64,000 nucleotides of DNA from an uncultured Ruminiclostridium sp. (GTDB taxonomy: Bacteria; Bacillota; Clostridia; Oscillospirales; Acutalibacteraceae), in NCBI GenBank assembly GCA_902490005.1, contig CABUCM010000008.1, forward strand, positions 1 to 64,000, read 5' to 3'. The position numbers and the translations under genes were made by a program. The notes beneath the pieces were generated by a model that saw only the letters and a program-made list of their open reading frames with translations, had not been told where the DNA came from and did not search any database. This document shows positions 42,625 to 50,851 of the stretch, in pieces; positions within the stretch are counted from its first letter, which is position 1; each line of letters opens with the position of its first letter.

Positions 42625-43465
42625 CTTTTAACAATCCCTCCACATAGCTGGGCAGGGCGAAGGCCCCGGCGTGCAGCCTGGTGTTATAGTATTGGGTGTG
42701 TATTCCAAGCAGATTCCACGCCGCGGCGTTTAAGTCCTTCACCGGGTGGTATTTCTTGGAGGCAAAGCCGAACAGCCAGTGGCCCGACGGGTACGTGGGG
42801 ATATGGGCCTGGTAAACCCTGCTGATGGCGAAGCTTTCCACAATCCGCTTGTGGGCCCGCTGCATGGCGGCGGCGTCCTCATCGTAGAAGGGGCTTTCGT
42901 GTTGGTTCACCATGATGCCGTCTTCCTTCAGCGCCTTATAGCAGTTGCCGTAAAACTCCTTGGTGAACAGGCCCTCCCCGGGGCCGAAGGGGTCGGTGGA
43001 GTCCACAACAATCAGGTCGTACTCGTTTTCCTTGGAGCGGATAAATTTCAGGCCGTCCTCATAGTAAATGTGAACCCGCTGGTCGTCCATGCGGCAGGCC
43101 GTCTGGGGCAGGTATTTTTTGCACACCTCCACCACCAGCTCGTCGATTTCCACCAGGTCGATGTGCTCGATTTGGTGGTAGCGGGTCAGCTCCCGCACCA
43201 CGCCGCCGTCGCCGGCGCCGATAATCAGCACCCGTTTGGCGGCGGGGTGTACCGCCATAGGCACGTGGACCATCATCTCGTGGTAAATAAATTCGTCCCT
43301 TTCGGTAAGCATCATATAGCCGTCCAAAGTGAGAAACCGGCCGAACTCTTTGGAAGCGAATACGTCGATGCGCTGAAACTCGCTTTGGGCCGAATACAGC
43401 TGCCGGTCTACCTTAATGGAAAATTTCACGCTGGGGGTGTGGCGCTCTGTAAACCAAAGTTCCAT
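42611..43465 (-). CDS. speE: Spermidine synthase
   Basis: Transfers the aminopropyl group of decarboxylated S-adenosylmethionine to putrescine. The 284-residue protein has 'LWFTERHTPSVKFSIKVDRQ', 'GRFLTLDGYMMLTERDEFIY', 'VLIIGAGDGGVVRELTRY', 'YEDGLKF', 'DLIVVDSTDPFGPGEGLFT' with the catalytic Asp, and 'PTYPSGHWLFGFASKKY'. GAGGAG precedes the ATG. It works with SpeD and SpeB in the same operon. Confidence 0.95.
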   Translation of the reverse strand: MELWFTERHTPSVKFSIKVDRQLYSAQSEFQRIDVFASKEFGRFLTLDGYMMLTERDEFIYHEMMVHVPMAVHPAAKRVLIIGAGDGGVVRELTRYHQIEHIDLVEIDELVVEVCKKYLPQTACRMDDQRVHIYYEDGLKFIRSKENEYDLIVVDSTDPFGPGEGLFTKEFYGNCYKALKEDGIMVNQHESPFYDEDAAAMQRAHKRIVESFAISRVYQAHIPTYPSGHWLFGFASKKYHPVKDLNAAAWNLLGIHTQYYNTRLHAGAFALPSYVEGLLKDVEP

Positions 43466-43648
43466 GGGTCACTCTCCTCGCATAGTATCGTTCATTGGTT
43501 TTTGAAAGAAATTCGCGAAACATTTTTTCAGAATGCAATCAGGCTTCCGTCAAACAAACCGTATCAATCCCGCCGCGTAATATCCCGCCGGACAAGGCCG
43601 GATCAGGTGGGCGGTTCCCCGATACGGCTAAGGGGATACCCCGGCTTT

Positions 43649-45109
43649 TCACCGCCGATCCTTCAGCACGTTTAACCGGTTGATCTCCAGGTCTTCCGGC
43701 CCGGTCAAGGAACAGCCCTTTTCCTTAGCGTAATCAATATATTCTAAAATACCGGGAGTAATACGTTCTCCAGGAGCTAAAATCGGGATGCCCGGGGGAT
43801 AGCACATGACAAATTCGCTGCAAACCCGGCCCGCGCTGTCTTTCAGGGGCAGGGCTTCCTTGTCGGCGTAAAAGGCCTCCTGAGGGGTGGCGGCTACCTG
43901 GGGGTTGATGTATTCCTGGCTGAGCATGCCGCCCCGGCCCTGTTTGAACCGGCGGCGGATCTCCTGGAGGGCGCTGACCAGCCGTTCCAGGTCCCGCACC
44001 CGGTCGCCCACGGAAACGTAGGCCAAAATGTTGCCCAGGTCGCCGAATTCCACCTGGATGTCATATTCATCCCGCAAAAGGTCGTAGACCTCGATGCCCG
44101 CTAAACCGATATCCAGGGTGTGGATGGAAAGCTTGGTCACGTCGAAGTCGAAAACGCTGTCCCCATTGATGATTTCCCGGGAATAAGCGTAATAATCGCC
44201 GATGGCGTTAATTTCGTCCCGGGCGTACTGGGCCATTTCCGTGACTTTTTTAAAAATTTCCTTGCCGTGCAGCGCCAAATTCCGCCGGGAGATATCCAGG
44301 CTGGAAAGCAGCAGGTAGGAGGCGCTGGTGGTCTGGGTCAGGTTGATGATCTGGCTCACATAGCCGGGATTCACGTTTTTGCCTGTCAGCAGCAGGGAGC
44401 TTTGGGTCAGGCTGCCGCCGGATTTGTGCATGGAAACGGAGGCCATATCCGCCCCCGCGGCCATAGCGGAAAGAGGCATGTTTTCCCCAAAATAAAAGTG
44501 GGTGCCGTGGGCCTCGTCCGCCAGTACCAGCATATCATGCCGGTGGGCAAGGTCCGTGATGGCCTTTAAATTGGAGCACACCCCGTAATAGGTGGGGTTA
44601 TTCACCAGCACCGCCTTGGCGGTGGGGTTTTCCTGAATCGCCTTTTCCACCTGGGCGACGGACATCCCCAGGGCGATGCCCAGCTTGTGGTTCATCTCCG
44701 GGTTCACGTACACCGGTTCGGCGCCGCTGAGCACCAGGGCGTTGATGACGCTGCGGTGGACGTTCCGGGGCAAGATAATCTTTTCCCCCTTTTTACAGGC
44801 GGCAAGCACCATGCTCTGCACCGCGGAGGTGGTGCCGTTGACCATGAAAAAGGCGTTTTCCGCGCCAAAGGCCTGGGCGGCCAGCTCCGCGGCCTCCTTG
44901 ATGACGGAAACCGGGTGGCACAGGTTGTCCAGGGGCTTCATGGAGTTCACATCCACGCCCATGCACTGTTCCCCTAAAAAGGCGGTAAGCTCCGGGGTGC
45001 CTTTGCCCCGCTTATGGCCGGGTACGTCGAAGGGGACGACCCGCATCCGCTTAAAGCGTTCCAGAGCCTCGAAAATAGGGGCCTTCTGCTGTGACAAGCG
45101 TTGTTCCAT
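43649..45109 (-). CDS. speA: Arginine decarboxylase (Orn/Lys/Arg fold III)
   Basis: A PLP decarboxylase of 486 residues, the short Bacillus SpeA/YaaO type. Motifs: 'VPFDVPGHKRGKGTPEL', 'MVNGTTSAVQSMVLAACKKG', 'NPTYYGVCSNLK', 'ADEAHGTHFYFGENMP' and the PLP lysine in 'VSMHKSGGSLTQSSLLL'. Arginine is chosen over lysine because agmatinase is in the same operon. AAGGAG lies upstream of the ATG. The 183-base gap to speE holds no gene. Confidence 0.9.
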   Translation of the reverse strand: MEQRLSQQKAPIFEALERFKRMRVVPFDVPGHKRGKGTPELTAFLGEQCMGVDVNSMKPLDNLCHPVSVIKEAAELAAQAFGAENAFFMVNGTTSAVQSMVLAACKKGEKIILPRNVHRSVINALVLSGAEPVYVNPEMNHKLGIALGMSVAQVEKAIQENPTAKAVLVNNPTYYGVCSNLKAITDLAHRHDMLVLADEAHGTHFYFGENMPLSAMAAGADMASVSMHKSGGSLTQSSLLLTGKNVNPGYVSQIINLTQTTSASYLLLSSLDISRRNLALHGKEIFKKVTEMAQYARDEINAIGDYYAYSREIINGDSVFDFDVTKLSIHTLDIGLAGIEVYDLLRDEYDIQVEFGDLGNILAYVSVGDRVRDLERLVSALQEIRRRFKQGRGGMLSQEYINPQVAATPQEAFYADKEALPLKDSAGRVCSEFVMCYPPGIPILAPGERITPGILEYIDYAKEKGCSLTGPEDLEINRLNVLKDRR

Positions 45110-45236
45110 GTCCCCTCTCCTTTCTAAGCGCGTTTCCGCGGCGTTTATTCGTGACGGCTGGTAAAATTTATTGTGGGCCGCGGGCCTGCCGAATATGCCC
45201 GTTTTCCCTTCCCGGGCTTGCCGGGCCCAAGGTGTT

Positions 45237-45998
45237 TCAATAGATGTTGATGCCGCTGAACACTTCGATCATTTCCTTGCGCAGGCTGTCGGTGATGGCC
45301 AGGCGGGTTTTGGGCGGCAGTTCGTAAACGTCGGCGTTGAACAAATAGTTTTGCAGGTCGATTTCCTTGATGAGCATCTTGGTGTGGAATAGGTTGGCCT
45401 GATACACGTTGATATCCACCGCGTCGTACCGCTGCAGGGTTTCGGTATCGATATAATCCTGAATGGAGGCGATTTTGTGATCCATAAACAGCTTTTTGCC
45501 GGTGACGTCCCGGGTGAAGCCCCGGACGCGGTAATCCATGGTGATGATATCAGAGTCAAAGCTGCCGATGAGATAGTCCAAAGTGGACAGGGGGGTGATC
45601 TCCCCGCAGGTGGCCACGTCGATATCCACCCGGAAGGTGGCGAGGCACGTGTCGGGATGGTATTCGGGATAGGTGTGGACCGTCACATGGCTTTTGTCCA
45701 GATGGGCCACCACCGTGTCCCCCTCCACCGGGATCATGGAGCCCTCCGCCACCAGAATGGTGACGCTGGCCCCCTGGGGCTCGTAATCCTGCTTGGAAAT
45801 GTGCAGCACCTTGGCGCCGATCATCTCGGTGACGTGGGTGAGGATTTTCGTCAGCCGGTCGGAATTATACTGCTCGTCGATATAAGAAATATAATCCTTT
45901 TGCTCTCGCTGGGTTTTTGCGTAGCAAACGTCATAAATATTGAAGCTCAAAGATTTTGTCAGATTGTTAAAGCCGTAAAGCTTCATTTTTCCATCCAT
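45237..45998 (-). CDS. speD: S-adenosylmethionine decarboxylase (E. coli type)
   Basis: A pyruvoyl enzyme supplying decarboxylated AdoMet for SpeE. The 253-residue proenzyme is the long E. coli-type form. Self-cleavage is expected before the Ser in 'LDKSHVTVHTYPEYHPDTC', and 'ATFRVDIDVATCGEITPLST' follows. The start MDGKMKLYG is used; AAAGGCGG is somewhat far upstream, and an internal ATG four codons on is possible. First gene of the polyamine operon, with a hairpin-T-run attenuator in its leader. Confidence 0.93.
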   Translation of the reverse strand: MDGKMKLYGFNNLTKSLSFNIYDVCYAKTQREQKDYISYIDEQYNSDRLTKILTHVTEMIGAKVLHISKQDYEPQGASVTILVAEGSMIPVEGDTVVAHLDKSHVTVHTYPEYHPDTCLATFRVDIDVATCGEITPLSTLDYLIGSFDSDIITMDYRVRGFTRDVTGKKLFMDHKIASIQDYIDTETLQRYDAVDINVYQANLFHTKMLIKEIDLQNYLFNADVYELPPKTRLAITDSLRKEMIEVFSGINIY

Positions 45999-46042
45999 GA
46001 AAACCGGCCGCCTTTCTTCAAACGAAAATTCTAATCTACAAT

Positions 46043-46081
46043 AAAAAAACAGGCAAAACGAGCCTTTGCTCATCTTACCTG
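46043..46081 (-). terminator. Attenuator-like terminator in the speD leader
   Basis: On the minus strand CAGGTAA...TTGCCTG (one G-U) and an inner GAGC/GCTC stem form a hairpin followed by seven T, 45 bases before the speD start. It lies between any upstream promoter and the operon, so it can act as an attenuator. Alternative pairing with the ~100 bases upstream (AGCTT/AAGCT, GGCGCG/CGCC) is possible. Confidence 0.65.
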
Positions 46082-46617
46082 TGCTGCGAAGTCTGCGTTA
46101 TTCAGCTTTGGCGCAAATGTGGAAAATAGGTCGCGCCGCCGGTGCAAACTGTAAGCTGATCTCAGAGTCTATATAGCAAAAATTTTACTTTTACTACTCT
46201 TATTGATTGTTTCACAAGTATGATGTGCGCCTGGCACACTGGTTTTGAGTAACCAACTTATAAAATTTGAGCGTTCGCTCAATCAATAAGGCAACGAAAG
46301 TTGCCGCTTCGGCATTTGACCCGGCTGTCCGTATGGCCTTCGGTCCTTCTCCAAGTGAAGGATGGTCAAAAATCTTTGCATGGAAAACTCTGTGATAAAT
46401 TACATTTGCTCTCCACCGCTTATTATAGGAAACGCGCGGGGAAAAGTCAAGCTTTTCTTTCCCTTGGATCATTTTACCCGGAAAAGGGCGGCCTCCGTTT
46501 TCCCGGGAAACTGCCAGCGGCGAGAAACGCGCCGCCGGCTGGCGGAAAACGGAACGGCGGCATGGAGAATAAATGTGTTTTTGTATATAAATACAATAAA
46601 TATACAAATAGTATTAT
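46082..46617. other. Gene-free stretch upstream of speD
   Basis: No gene is supported over ~530 bases between speD and the TtcA-like gene. It holds the speD leader, the hairpin-rich element at 46267-46371 and AT-rich DNA near 46575-46617. Open frames crossing it lack ribosome-binding sites and domain motifs. Confidence 0.5.
46267..46371. repeat. Hairpin-rich palindromic element
   Basis: Five inverted repeats in ~105 bases: TTGAGC/GCTCAA, GGCAAC-GAAA-GTTGCC, TGCCG/CGGCA, an enclosing TTTGACC (46315-46321)/GGTCAAA (46364-46370), and CCTTC/GAAGG inside it. Read on minus, the core 'GGAGAAGGACCGAAGGCC' resembles the short palindromic repeats scattered in gut Clostridia genomes (from memory). It could equally be a junction-type structured RNA. 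Confidence 0.5.
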
Positions 46618-47337
46618 CTATTGAGCGCCCCAATGGGCGATTCCGGCCCGTTCCATAGCCCCGACCACCTTGGCTTTTAAATCAGGATAATCCTTTTCCA
46701 AAGCGGCGACCAGCTCCTTGGTTTTCTGCCGGGAGGTATTGCCGTCGGCGGGGCACTTGCTTTTCGCCACCGGCAGGCGGCGCCGGCTTGCCGCGGCGGA
46801 AATTTGCTTTTCCCCGCAGAAGATCAGGGGACGGATCAGCCACAGCTCCTTCCGGGAAAGATAGGACTTTGGGGCGAAGCAGTCCAAGGAGCCGCTGTTG
46901 AACAGGTTCATGAAGAAGGTTTCCACCGCGTCGTCGTAATGGTGGCCCAGGGCGATTTTATTGCACCCGGCCTCTTTTGCCATGTTGTGGAGGATGCCTC
47001 GGCGCATTCTAGCGCACAGGCTGCAGGGGTTGGCTTCTTTCCGGTCCTGGAAAATGATCTGGCCCAAACTGGTGCGCCGGATGTGGTAGGGCACGGAAAG
47101 CCGCCGGCAAAGCTCCTGGATTTGGGAGTAGTCGGCGGGCTCGCCGCCGAACTGGGGGTCCGCCGTCAAGGCTGTCACCTGGAACTCCTTGGGATAAAAA
47201 TCCCGCAAGGCTGCCATAGCCGCCAGCAGCACCAGGCTGTCCTTGCCGCCGGAAACCCCGACGGCAATCCGGTCCCCCGGGCTAATCATATCGTATTTTT
47301 CAATTGCCGCCCGCACAGGGCCTAAAATTTTCTGCAT
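46618..47337 (-). CDS. TtcA-like tRNA thiolation PP-loop ATPase
   Basis: A 239-residue PP-loop protein of the TtcA/TilS group, probably thiolating a tRNA base. 'VGVSGGKDSLVLLAAMAAL' is the PP-loop, 'NPCSLCARMRRGILHNMAKE' provides a CxxC pair, 'IALGHHYDDAVETFFMNLFN' is family-typical, and 'SKCPADGNTSRQ' a third Cys, matching the Fe-S ligands of TtcA. The ATG at 47337 is used; only GGGG lies upstream at long spacing, so a start further upstream cannot be excluded. It is divergent from rplM. Confidence 0.82.
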   Translation of the reverse strand: MQKILGPVRAAIEKYDMISPGDRIAVGVSGGKDSLVLLAAMAALRDFYPKEFQVTALTADPQFGGEPADYSQIQELCRRLSVPYHIRRTSLGQIIFQDRKEANPCSLCARMRRGILHNMAKEAGCNKIALGHHYDDAVETFFMNLFNSGSLDCFAPKSYLSRKELWLIRPLIFCGEKQISAAASRRRLPVAKSKCPADGNTSRQKTKELVAALEKDYPDLKAKVVGAMERAGIAHWGAQ

Positions 47338-47526
47338 CTGCGTGGTCCCCAGGCCGGCGTTGTTCCCGGCGGTTCCTTTCTGAAATATGCTGCTTTTCTT
47401 TATTGTGGCACAAAAAACAGGAAAGCACAAGTAAAAAATGGCGCGTGAGAAAACAGGAGATATCGAGAGAAAAAAAGAGTATAAATGAGTTTCAAGGGAT
47501 ACAAATTAAAAAAACGGCAAAAAGTG

Positions 47527-47555
47527 TTGACAAGCCCGAAACCCTATGCTATGAT
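47527..47555 (+). promoter_or_regulatory. Promoter of rplM-rpsI
   Basis: Consensus TTGACA (47527-47532), a 17-base spacer and TATGAT (47550-47555), 58 bases before the rplM start. Confidence 0.8.
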
Positions 47556-47612
47556 AACAACCGTGCACGATTGAAAAATACGTGAAACTTCGAATTATTA
47601 GGAGGAAACGCT

Positions 47613-48041
47613 ATGTCCACTTATATGCCCAAAGCCGGTCAAGTCGACCGCAAGTGGTATGTACTTGACGCCGCCGGCAAACCGCTGGGCCGCGTAGCCG
47701 TTCAGGCCGCCAATCTTCTCCGCGGCAAGCATAAGGTTACCTTTGCGCCTCATGTCGACTGCGGCGACCATGTAATCATCATCAACGCAGAAAAAGCCGT
47801 GTTAACCGGCAATAAGCTGACCCAGAAGTATTATTACCGCCACACCGGCTATATCGGCCACCTCCGGGCTGTCCGCTATGACACCCTGATGGCGGAGAAG
47901 CCGGAAAAGGCAATGGAGCTCGCCGTAAAGAGAATGGTTCCCGATACCACCATCGGCCGCGCCGCCATGACCAGACTGCGCATCTATGCCGGCGCCGAGC
48001 ATAACCACGCCGCACAGAAGCCCGAAGCCTGGGAACGATAA
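47613..48041 (+). CDS. rplM: Ribosomal protein L13
   Basis: A 50S subunit protein of 142 residues, the normal length. It contains 'MPKAGQVDRKWYVLDAAGKP', 'KHKVTFAPHVDCGDHVIIIN', 'KYYYRHTGYIGHLRAV', 'MVPDTTIGRAAMTRLRIYAG' and 'HNHAAQKPE', all typical of bacterial L13. AGGAGG precedes the ATG. It forms the usual operon with rpsI 18 bases downstream. Confidence 0.98.
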   Translation: MSTYMPKAGQVDRKWYVLDAAGKPLGRVAVQAANLLRGKHKVTFAPHVDCGDHVIIINAEKAVLTGNKLTQKYYYRHTGYIGHLRAVRYDTLMAEKPEKAMELAVKRMVPDTTIGRAAMTRLRIYAGAEHNHAAQKPEAWER

Positions 48042-48059
48042 GGATAGGAGGAACGCAAG

Positions 48060-48461
48060 ATGTACGATAAGGCACCTTATTTCTACGGTACAGGTAGAAG
48101 AAAAAGCTCCGTTGCCCGTGTGAGGGTTTACCAGGGCACCGGTAAGGTTACGATTAACGACCGTGATATTGACGATTATTTTGGCCTGGAGACTCTGAAG
48201 CTGATCGTTCGTCAGCCTTTGGTGTCCACCGAGACCGATCAAAAATTTGATGTTGTCTGCCGGGTTGCCGGCGGCGGCGTTACCGGCCAGGCCGGCGCGA
48301 TCCGCCACGGCATCGCCAGAGCCCTGCTCCAGTACGATTCTGAGAATCTCCGCCCGATCCTGAAGAAGGCCGGATTCCTGACTCGTGACCCGAGAATGAA
48401 GGAACGTAAGAAGTACGGCCTGAAAGCCGCCCGCCGCGCTCCCCAGTTCTCCAAGAGATAA
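48060..48461 (+). CDS. rpsI: Ribosomal protein S9
   Basis: A 30S subunit protein of 133 residues with the full S9 pattern: 'YGTGRRKSSVARVRVYQGTG', 'INDRDIDDYF', 'VAGGGVTGQAGAIRHGIARA' and the C-terminal 'TRDPRMKERKKYGLKAARRA' ending PQFSKR, whose last Arg contacts P-site tRNA. TAGGAGG precedes the ATG. Second gene of the rplM operon, ended by the hairpin at 48477. Confidence 0.98.
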   Translation: MYDKAPYFYGTGRRKSSVARVRVYQGTGKVTINDRDIDDYFGLETLKLIVRQPLVSTETDQKFDVVCRVAGGGVTGQAGAIRHGIARALLQYDSENLRPILKKAGFLTRDPRMKERKKYGLKAARRAPQFSKR

Positions 48462-48476
48462 AATATTTGTGCCGCG

Positions 48477-48512
48477 AATCCCCGGAAACAAACTGTTTCC
48501 GGGGATTTTTTT
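48477..48512 (+). terminator. Terminator of rplM-rpsI
   Basis: AATCCCCGGAAAC and GTTTCCGGGGATT form a perfect 13-bp stem followed by seven T in total. Confidence 0.92.
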
Positions 48513-48812
48513 GGCGCCCCGCGCCCTTACAAGGCAGGAGGCTGCTCAGTGTAAAAAATAACTGGCTGCGGGGGAAACTTTAGCGGCCCAAAAGCAACAA
48601 TAATAAGGCTGCTTTTTATGGCGTCTTGTATTTTACAAGACCGGGGGCTTGCTCAACGTCCCCCAAAATTATTGGCCTCGAGATAAGCTTTTCCCGCCAG
48701 GCAAAGACTAAATAAAATTTTTCATAAGAGACTTATTTGTTCGTGCCGTGACCTTTTCTTTTCATAGAAAAATCAGTATAATAGCATTAAAAGAATTAAA
48801 CAGGAGGTTATT
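48513..48812 (+). other. Intergenic stretch after rpsI
   Basis: No gene is seen in 300 bases. A perfect TATAAT (48777-48782) lies 31 bases before the next start codon with a poor -35 (TTTTCT). A T-rich region and short dyads precede it. Confidence 0.5.
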
Positions 48813-49115
48813 ATGAGCAAGAAGTATGCGTTTATTCTCATGGGGGACCATTTTGACCCTCAGCGGGACCAGGCCTGTTTTCGAGCCGGTGGCGTAGACA
48901 GCTATATTATCACCGTCCGCTCTCCACGGGAGGCGGTAGAAAAGGCCCGGGAGCTGGCGGACGACGGCTTCGGCGCGGTGGAGGTCTGCGGCGCTTTTGG
49001 GGAGAAACTGGCCGGGGAAATGTATGAGGCCGCCGGCCGCCGGCTTACGGTGAGTTATGTGGTATGCCCCAGCGGGCAGGAAGAGGCTAACCTCCGGTTT
49101 TGGAGCCAGGACTAA
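48813..49115 (+). CDS. DUF6506-like small protein
   Basis: A 100-residue protein with an alpha/beta pattern: 'KYAFILMGDHFDPQRDQACF', 'VDSYIITVRSPREAVEKARE', 'GFGAVEVCGAFGEKLAGEMY' and 'TVSYVVCPSGQEE'. It resembles the small Clostridia family DUF6506, recalled from memory; the function is unknown. AGGAGG precedes the ATG. It stands alone. Confidence 0.72.
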   Translation: MSKKYAFILMGDHFDPQRDQACFRAGGVDSYIITVRSPREAVEKARELADDGFGAVEVCGAFGEKLAGEMYEAAGRRLTVSYVVCPSGQEEANLRFWSQD

Positions 49116-49427
49116 AATTCCACAGAAGGTACCCGCAAATTCATTTGTCAGGTTATTGTTACGCTCTTGGTTAAGTTGAGGGTGTTTTTAGCGTTATCAG
49201 GAATCCTAAATTGGGAATGAATAAAATCAAAAAATTAGCAGGACTTTTTTTGTGAAAAGAGAAAAATCTCACAAGGAAAGAAAGATAGTTCTTTTTTGCG
49301 ATTATAATTCTGGAAGCAATAGGTATCATAAAAACGTTGCTTTCGATAATGTTCGCACGCTATTCACAATAAGTTCATGGGAAGTTTTTTTAAACGAGTT
49401 AAAATATTAGCGATCACTGGAGGCGCT
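49116..49427 (+). other. AT-rich intergenic stretch
   Basis: About 310 AT-rich bases hold no recognisable gene. It presumably contains the promoter for the AbrB-like gene, but no strong -35/-10 pair stands out. Confidence 0.45.
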
Positions 49428-49481
49428 ATGTTACCACGGCAAAAAAAGATAATGAGGTATCCCAAATGGAAAAAATTATGA
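49428..49481 (+). CDS. Possible 17-residue upstream peptide
   Basis: GGAGG four bases before an ATG opens the frame MLPRQKKIMRYPKWKKL, whose stop overlaps the first codons of the AbrB-like gene in another frame. The arrangement could couple translation of the regulator to this peptide. It is too short for any functional call. Confidence 0.3.
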   Translation: MLPRQKKIMRYPKWKKL

Positions 49482-49645
49482 GAAGAAAAGTAGATCCCCT
49501 AGGTAGAATTATCCTCCCGGCGGAATTCCGTTCCCGCCTGGATATCGAAAAGGACAGCGAGATTGATCTGATCTGCGAAGAGGATCGGATTATTATAAAA
49601 AAGGCTTCCCCTAAGGGGATTATTATTCCCTTGCCCAAGGAGTGA
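49466..49645 (+). CDS. AbrB/SpoVT-type DNA-binding protein
   Basis: A 59-residue swapped-hairpin DNA-binding protein: 'MRRKVDPLGRIILPAEFRSR' is the AbrB signature, followed by 'LDIEKDSEIDLICEEDRIII'. It lacks the C-terminal extension of full-length AbrB (~95 residues), so it is a minimal DNA-binding domain as in many transition-state regulators or antitoxins. No toxin gene is adjacent. GAGGT lies seven bases before the ATG. It is followed by a terminator. Confidence 0.82.
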   Translation: MEKIMRRKVDPLGRIILPAEFRSRLDIEKDSEIDLICEEDRIIIKKASPKGIIIPLPKE

Positions 49646-49651
49646 CCTATG

Positions 49652-49696
49652 AAAAAAGGCGAGTCAAAATCTTTTTTTGACTCGCCTTTCTTTTTC
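49652..49696 (+). terminator. Terminator of the AbrB-like gene
   Basis: AAAGGCGAGTCAAAA and TTTTTGACTCGCCTTT form a near-perfect stem of ~15 bp followed by CTTTTT. Confidence 0.88.
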
Positions 49697-49792
49697 CGGC
49701 GCGGCCTGATTGACAAGGAAATTCAATTCGTGTAGGATGAAAAAGGCCGCCAAAAATCAAGGCGTCCAAACCAGGAATTAGGAGGCGGTTTT

Positions 49793-50446
49793 ATGAAGCC
49801 GGTTTATCAAACTGTTATTTTCGATATTGACGGGACCTTGCTGAAATCCGACCGGGGGGTTATGAACGCACTGAAGCATACCACGGATAAAATGGGAGTC
49901 CCTTACCCTTCCGCCCAGGTCAGGCAAAAGTTTATCGGCCCGCCTCTGCACTATAATTTTCACGACCTGATAGGGATGAATGAGGAGGATACGGCCAGGG
50001 CGATTGAAATCTTTAACGAGTATTACCTTCCCGTCGGCGTGTTCGAGTCTGAGCTGTATCCCGGGATCATGGAGCTGATCCAGGATCTGTGCGCCCAGGG
50101 CGTGAAGGTGTGTATTGCCACGGCAAAATCCAAACCCATGGCCGATAGGGTAGTGGCCCATTTCGGCCTGGCTCCTTATGTCGCTTGTATGGAAACCAAG
50201 GCGGACGACCAGCCCACTGGGGACAAAGAGGTGCTGATCCGCCGGATCTTAGAGGATACCGGCGCGAAACCTGAGGAAACGGTGATGGTCGGGGACACCT
50301 GCTTTGACGCGGAGGGCGCGTTCCAAAATCAAATAGCCTTTATCGGCGTAACCTATGGCTATGGCCCGAGGGAGGAGATGGAACAGTCCGGTACGGCCTT
50401 GTTTGCCGATACCACACAGGAGCTTCGGGCGATGCTTGGCGTGTAG
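49793..50446 (+). CDS. HAD-family phosphatase (Gph-like)
   Basis: A 217-residue haloacid-dehalogenase-type hydrolase. Motif I is 'VIFDIDGTLLKSD' with the nucleophile Asp, motif II falls in 'KVCIATAKSK', motif III is the Lys of 'QPTGDKEVLI', and motif IV 'VMVGDTCFDAEGA'. The helical cap fits phosphoglycolate phosphatase or pyrophosphatase PpaX relatives, but the substrate is undetermined. AGGAGG precedes the ATG. Confidence 0.87.
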   Translation: MKPVYQTVIFDIDGTLLKSDRGVMNALKHTTDKMGVPYPSAQVRQKFIGPPLHYNFHDLIGMNEEDTARAIEIFNEYYLPVGVFESELYPGIMELIQDLCAQGVKVCIATAKSKPMADRVVAHFGLAPYVACMETKADDQPTGDKEVLIRRILEDTGAKPEETVMVGDTCFDAEGAFQNQIAFIGVTYGYGPREEMEQSGTALFADTTQELRAMLGV

Positions 50447-50542
50447 CGTAAAGCCGGACAACGGAGGGCAGGTATGCCGTCATACACCGCCCTCGCCCCG
50501 GAAGGCATGTTTGAAGTATTTCGGTATGCCGACCCTTTCAGC

Positions 50543-50743
50543 TTATTCTACGGTTCGCTCGATCACGTCGCTGATCTCACATTCCAAGATGTCGCAAAGG
50601 GAATCCAGGGTTTTCGTTGTAATGGGCTTACCGTGTTTCATCCTGTGTAAAGTGCTGGCGGAAAAGCCTTCTTTGAAAATCAGATGATATTCCGTGATGT
50701 TTCTACGCAGGAGTGTACGGTAAAATGGTGCATAAGTAATCAC
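50543..50743 (-). CDS. Small Cro/C1-type HTH regulator
   Basis: A 66-residue HTH protein: 'RRNITEYHLIFKEGFSASTL', 'HRMKHGKPITTKTLDSLCDI' and 'LECEISDVIE' follow the short XRE class whose second helix begins with 'TLHRMKHGK'. The GTG start is used because GAGGTGATAAT lies directly upstream at normal spacing. A palindrome at 50787-50810 next to a TATAAT suggests autoregulation. The target is unknown. Confidence 0.82.
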   Translation of the reverse strand: MITYAPFYRTLLRRNITEYHLIFKEGFSASTLHRMKHGKPITTKTLDSLCDILECEISDVIERTVE

Positions 50744-50786
50744 ATTATCACCTCGATAGTAAGAGTAACATAAGACAATCACTTGA

Positions 50787-50810
50787 TTATACTCCTTATA
50801 TCGAGTATAA
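50787..50810 (-). promoter_or_regulatory. Operator-like inverted repeat
   Basis: TTATACTC and GAGTATAA are perfect 8-base arms with an eight-base spacer, overlapping a minus-strand TATAAT just upstream of the HTH gene that starts at 50743. Confidence 0.6.
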
Positions 50811-50851
50811 TTATAACTGCGAGAGAAGGATTTTTCTTTCCGCATAATACC

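Noticed and set aside
45999..46380. Known riboswitch class in the speD leader
   Set aside because: I compared it by eye with SAM-I, SAM-II, lysine, glycine and guanidine cores and found no match, so only an attenuator is claimed.
46212..46624. Overlapping frames on both strands upstream of speD
   Set aside because: They cross the hairpin-rich element, lack ribosome-binding sites and show no domain.
49466..49645. AbrB-like protein as an antitoxin
   Set aside because: No toxin-like gene is adjacent; the next gene is an ordinary HAD phosphatase with its own signals.
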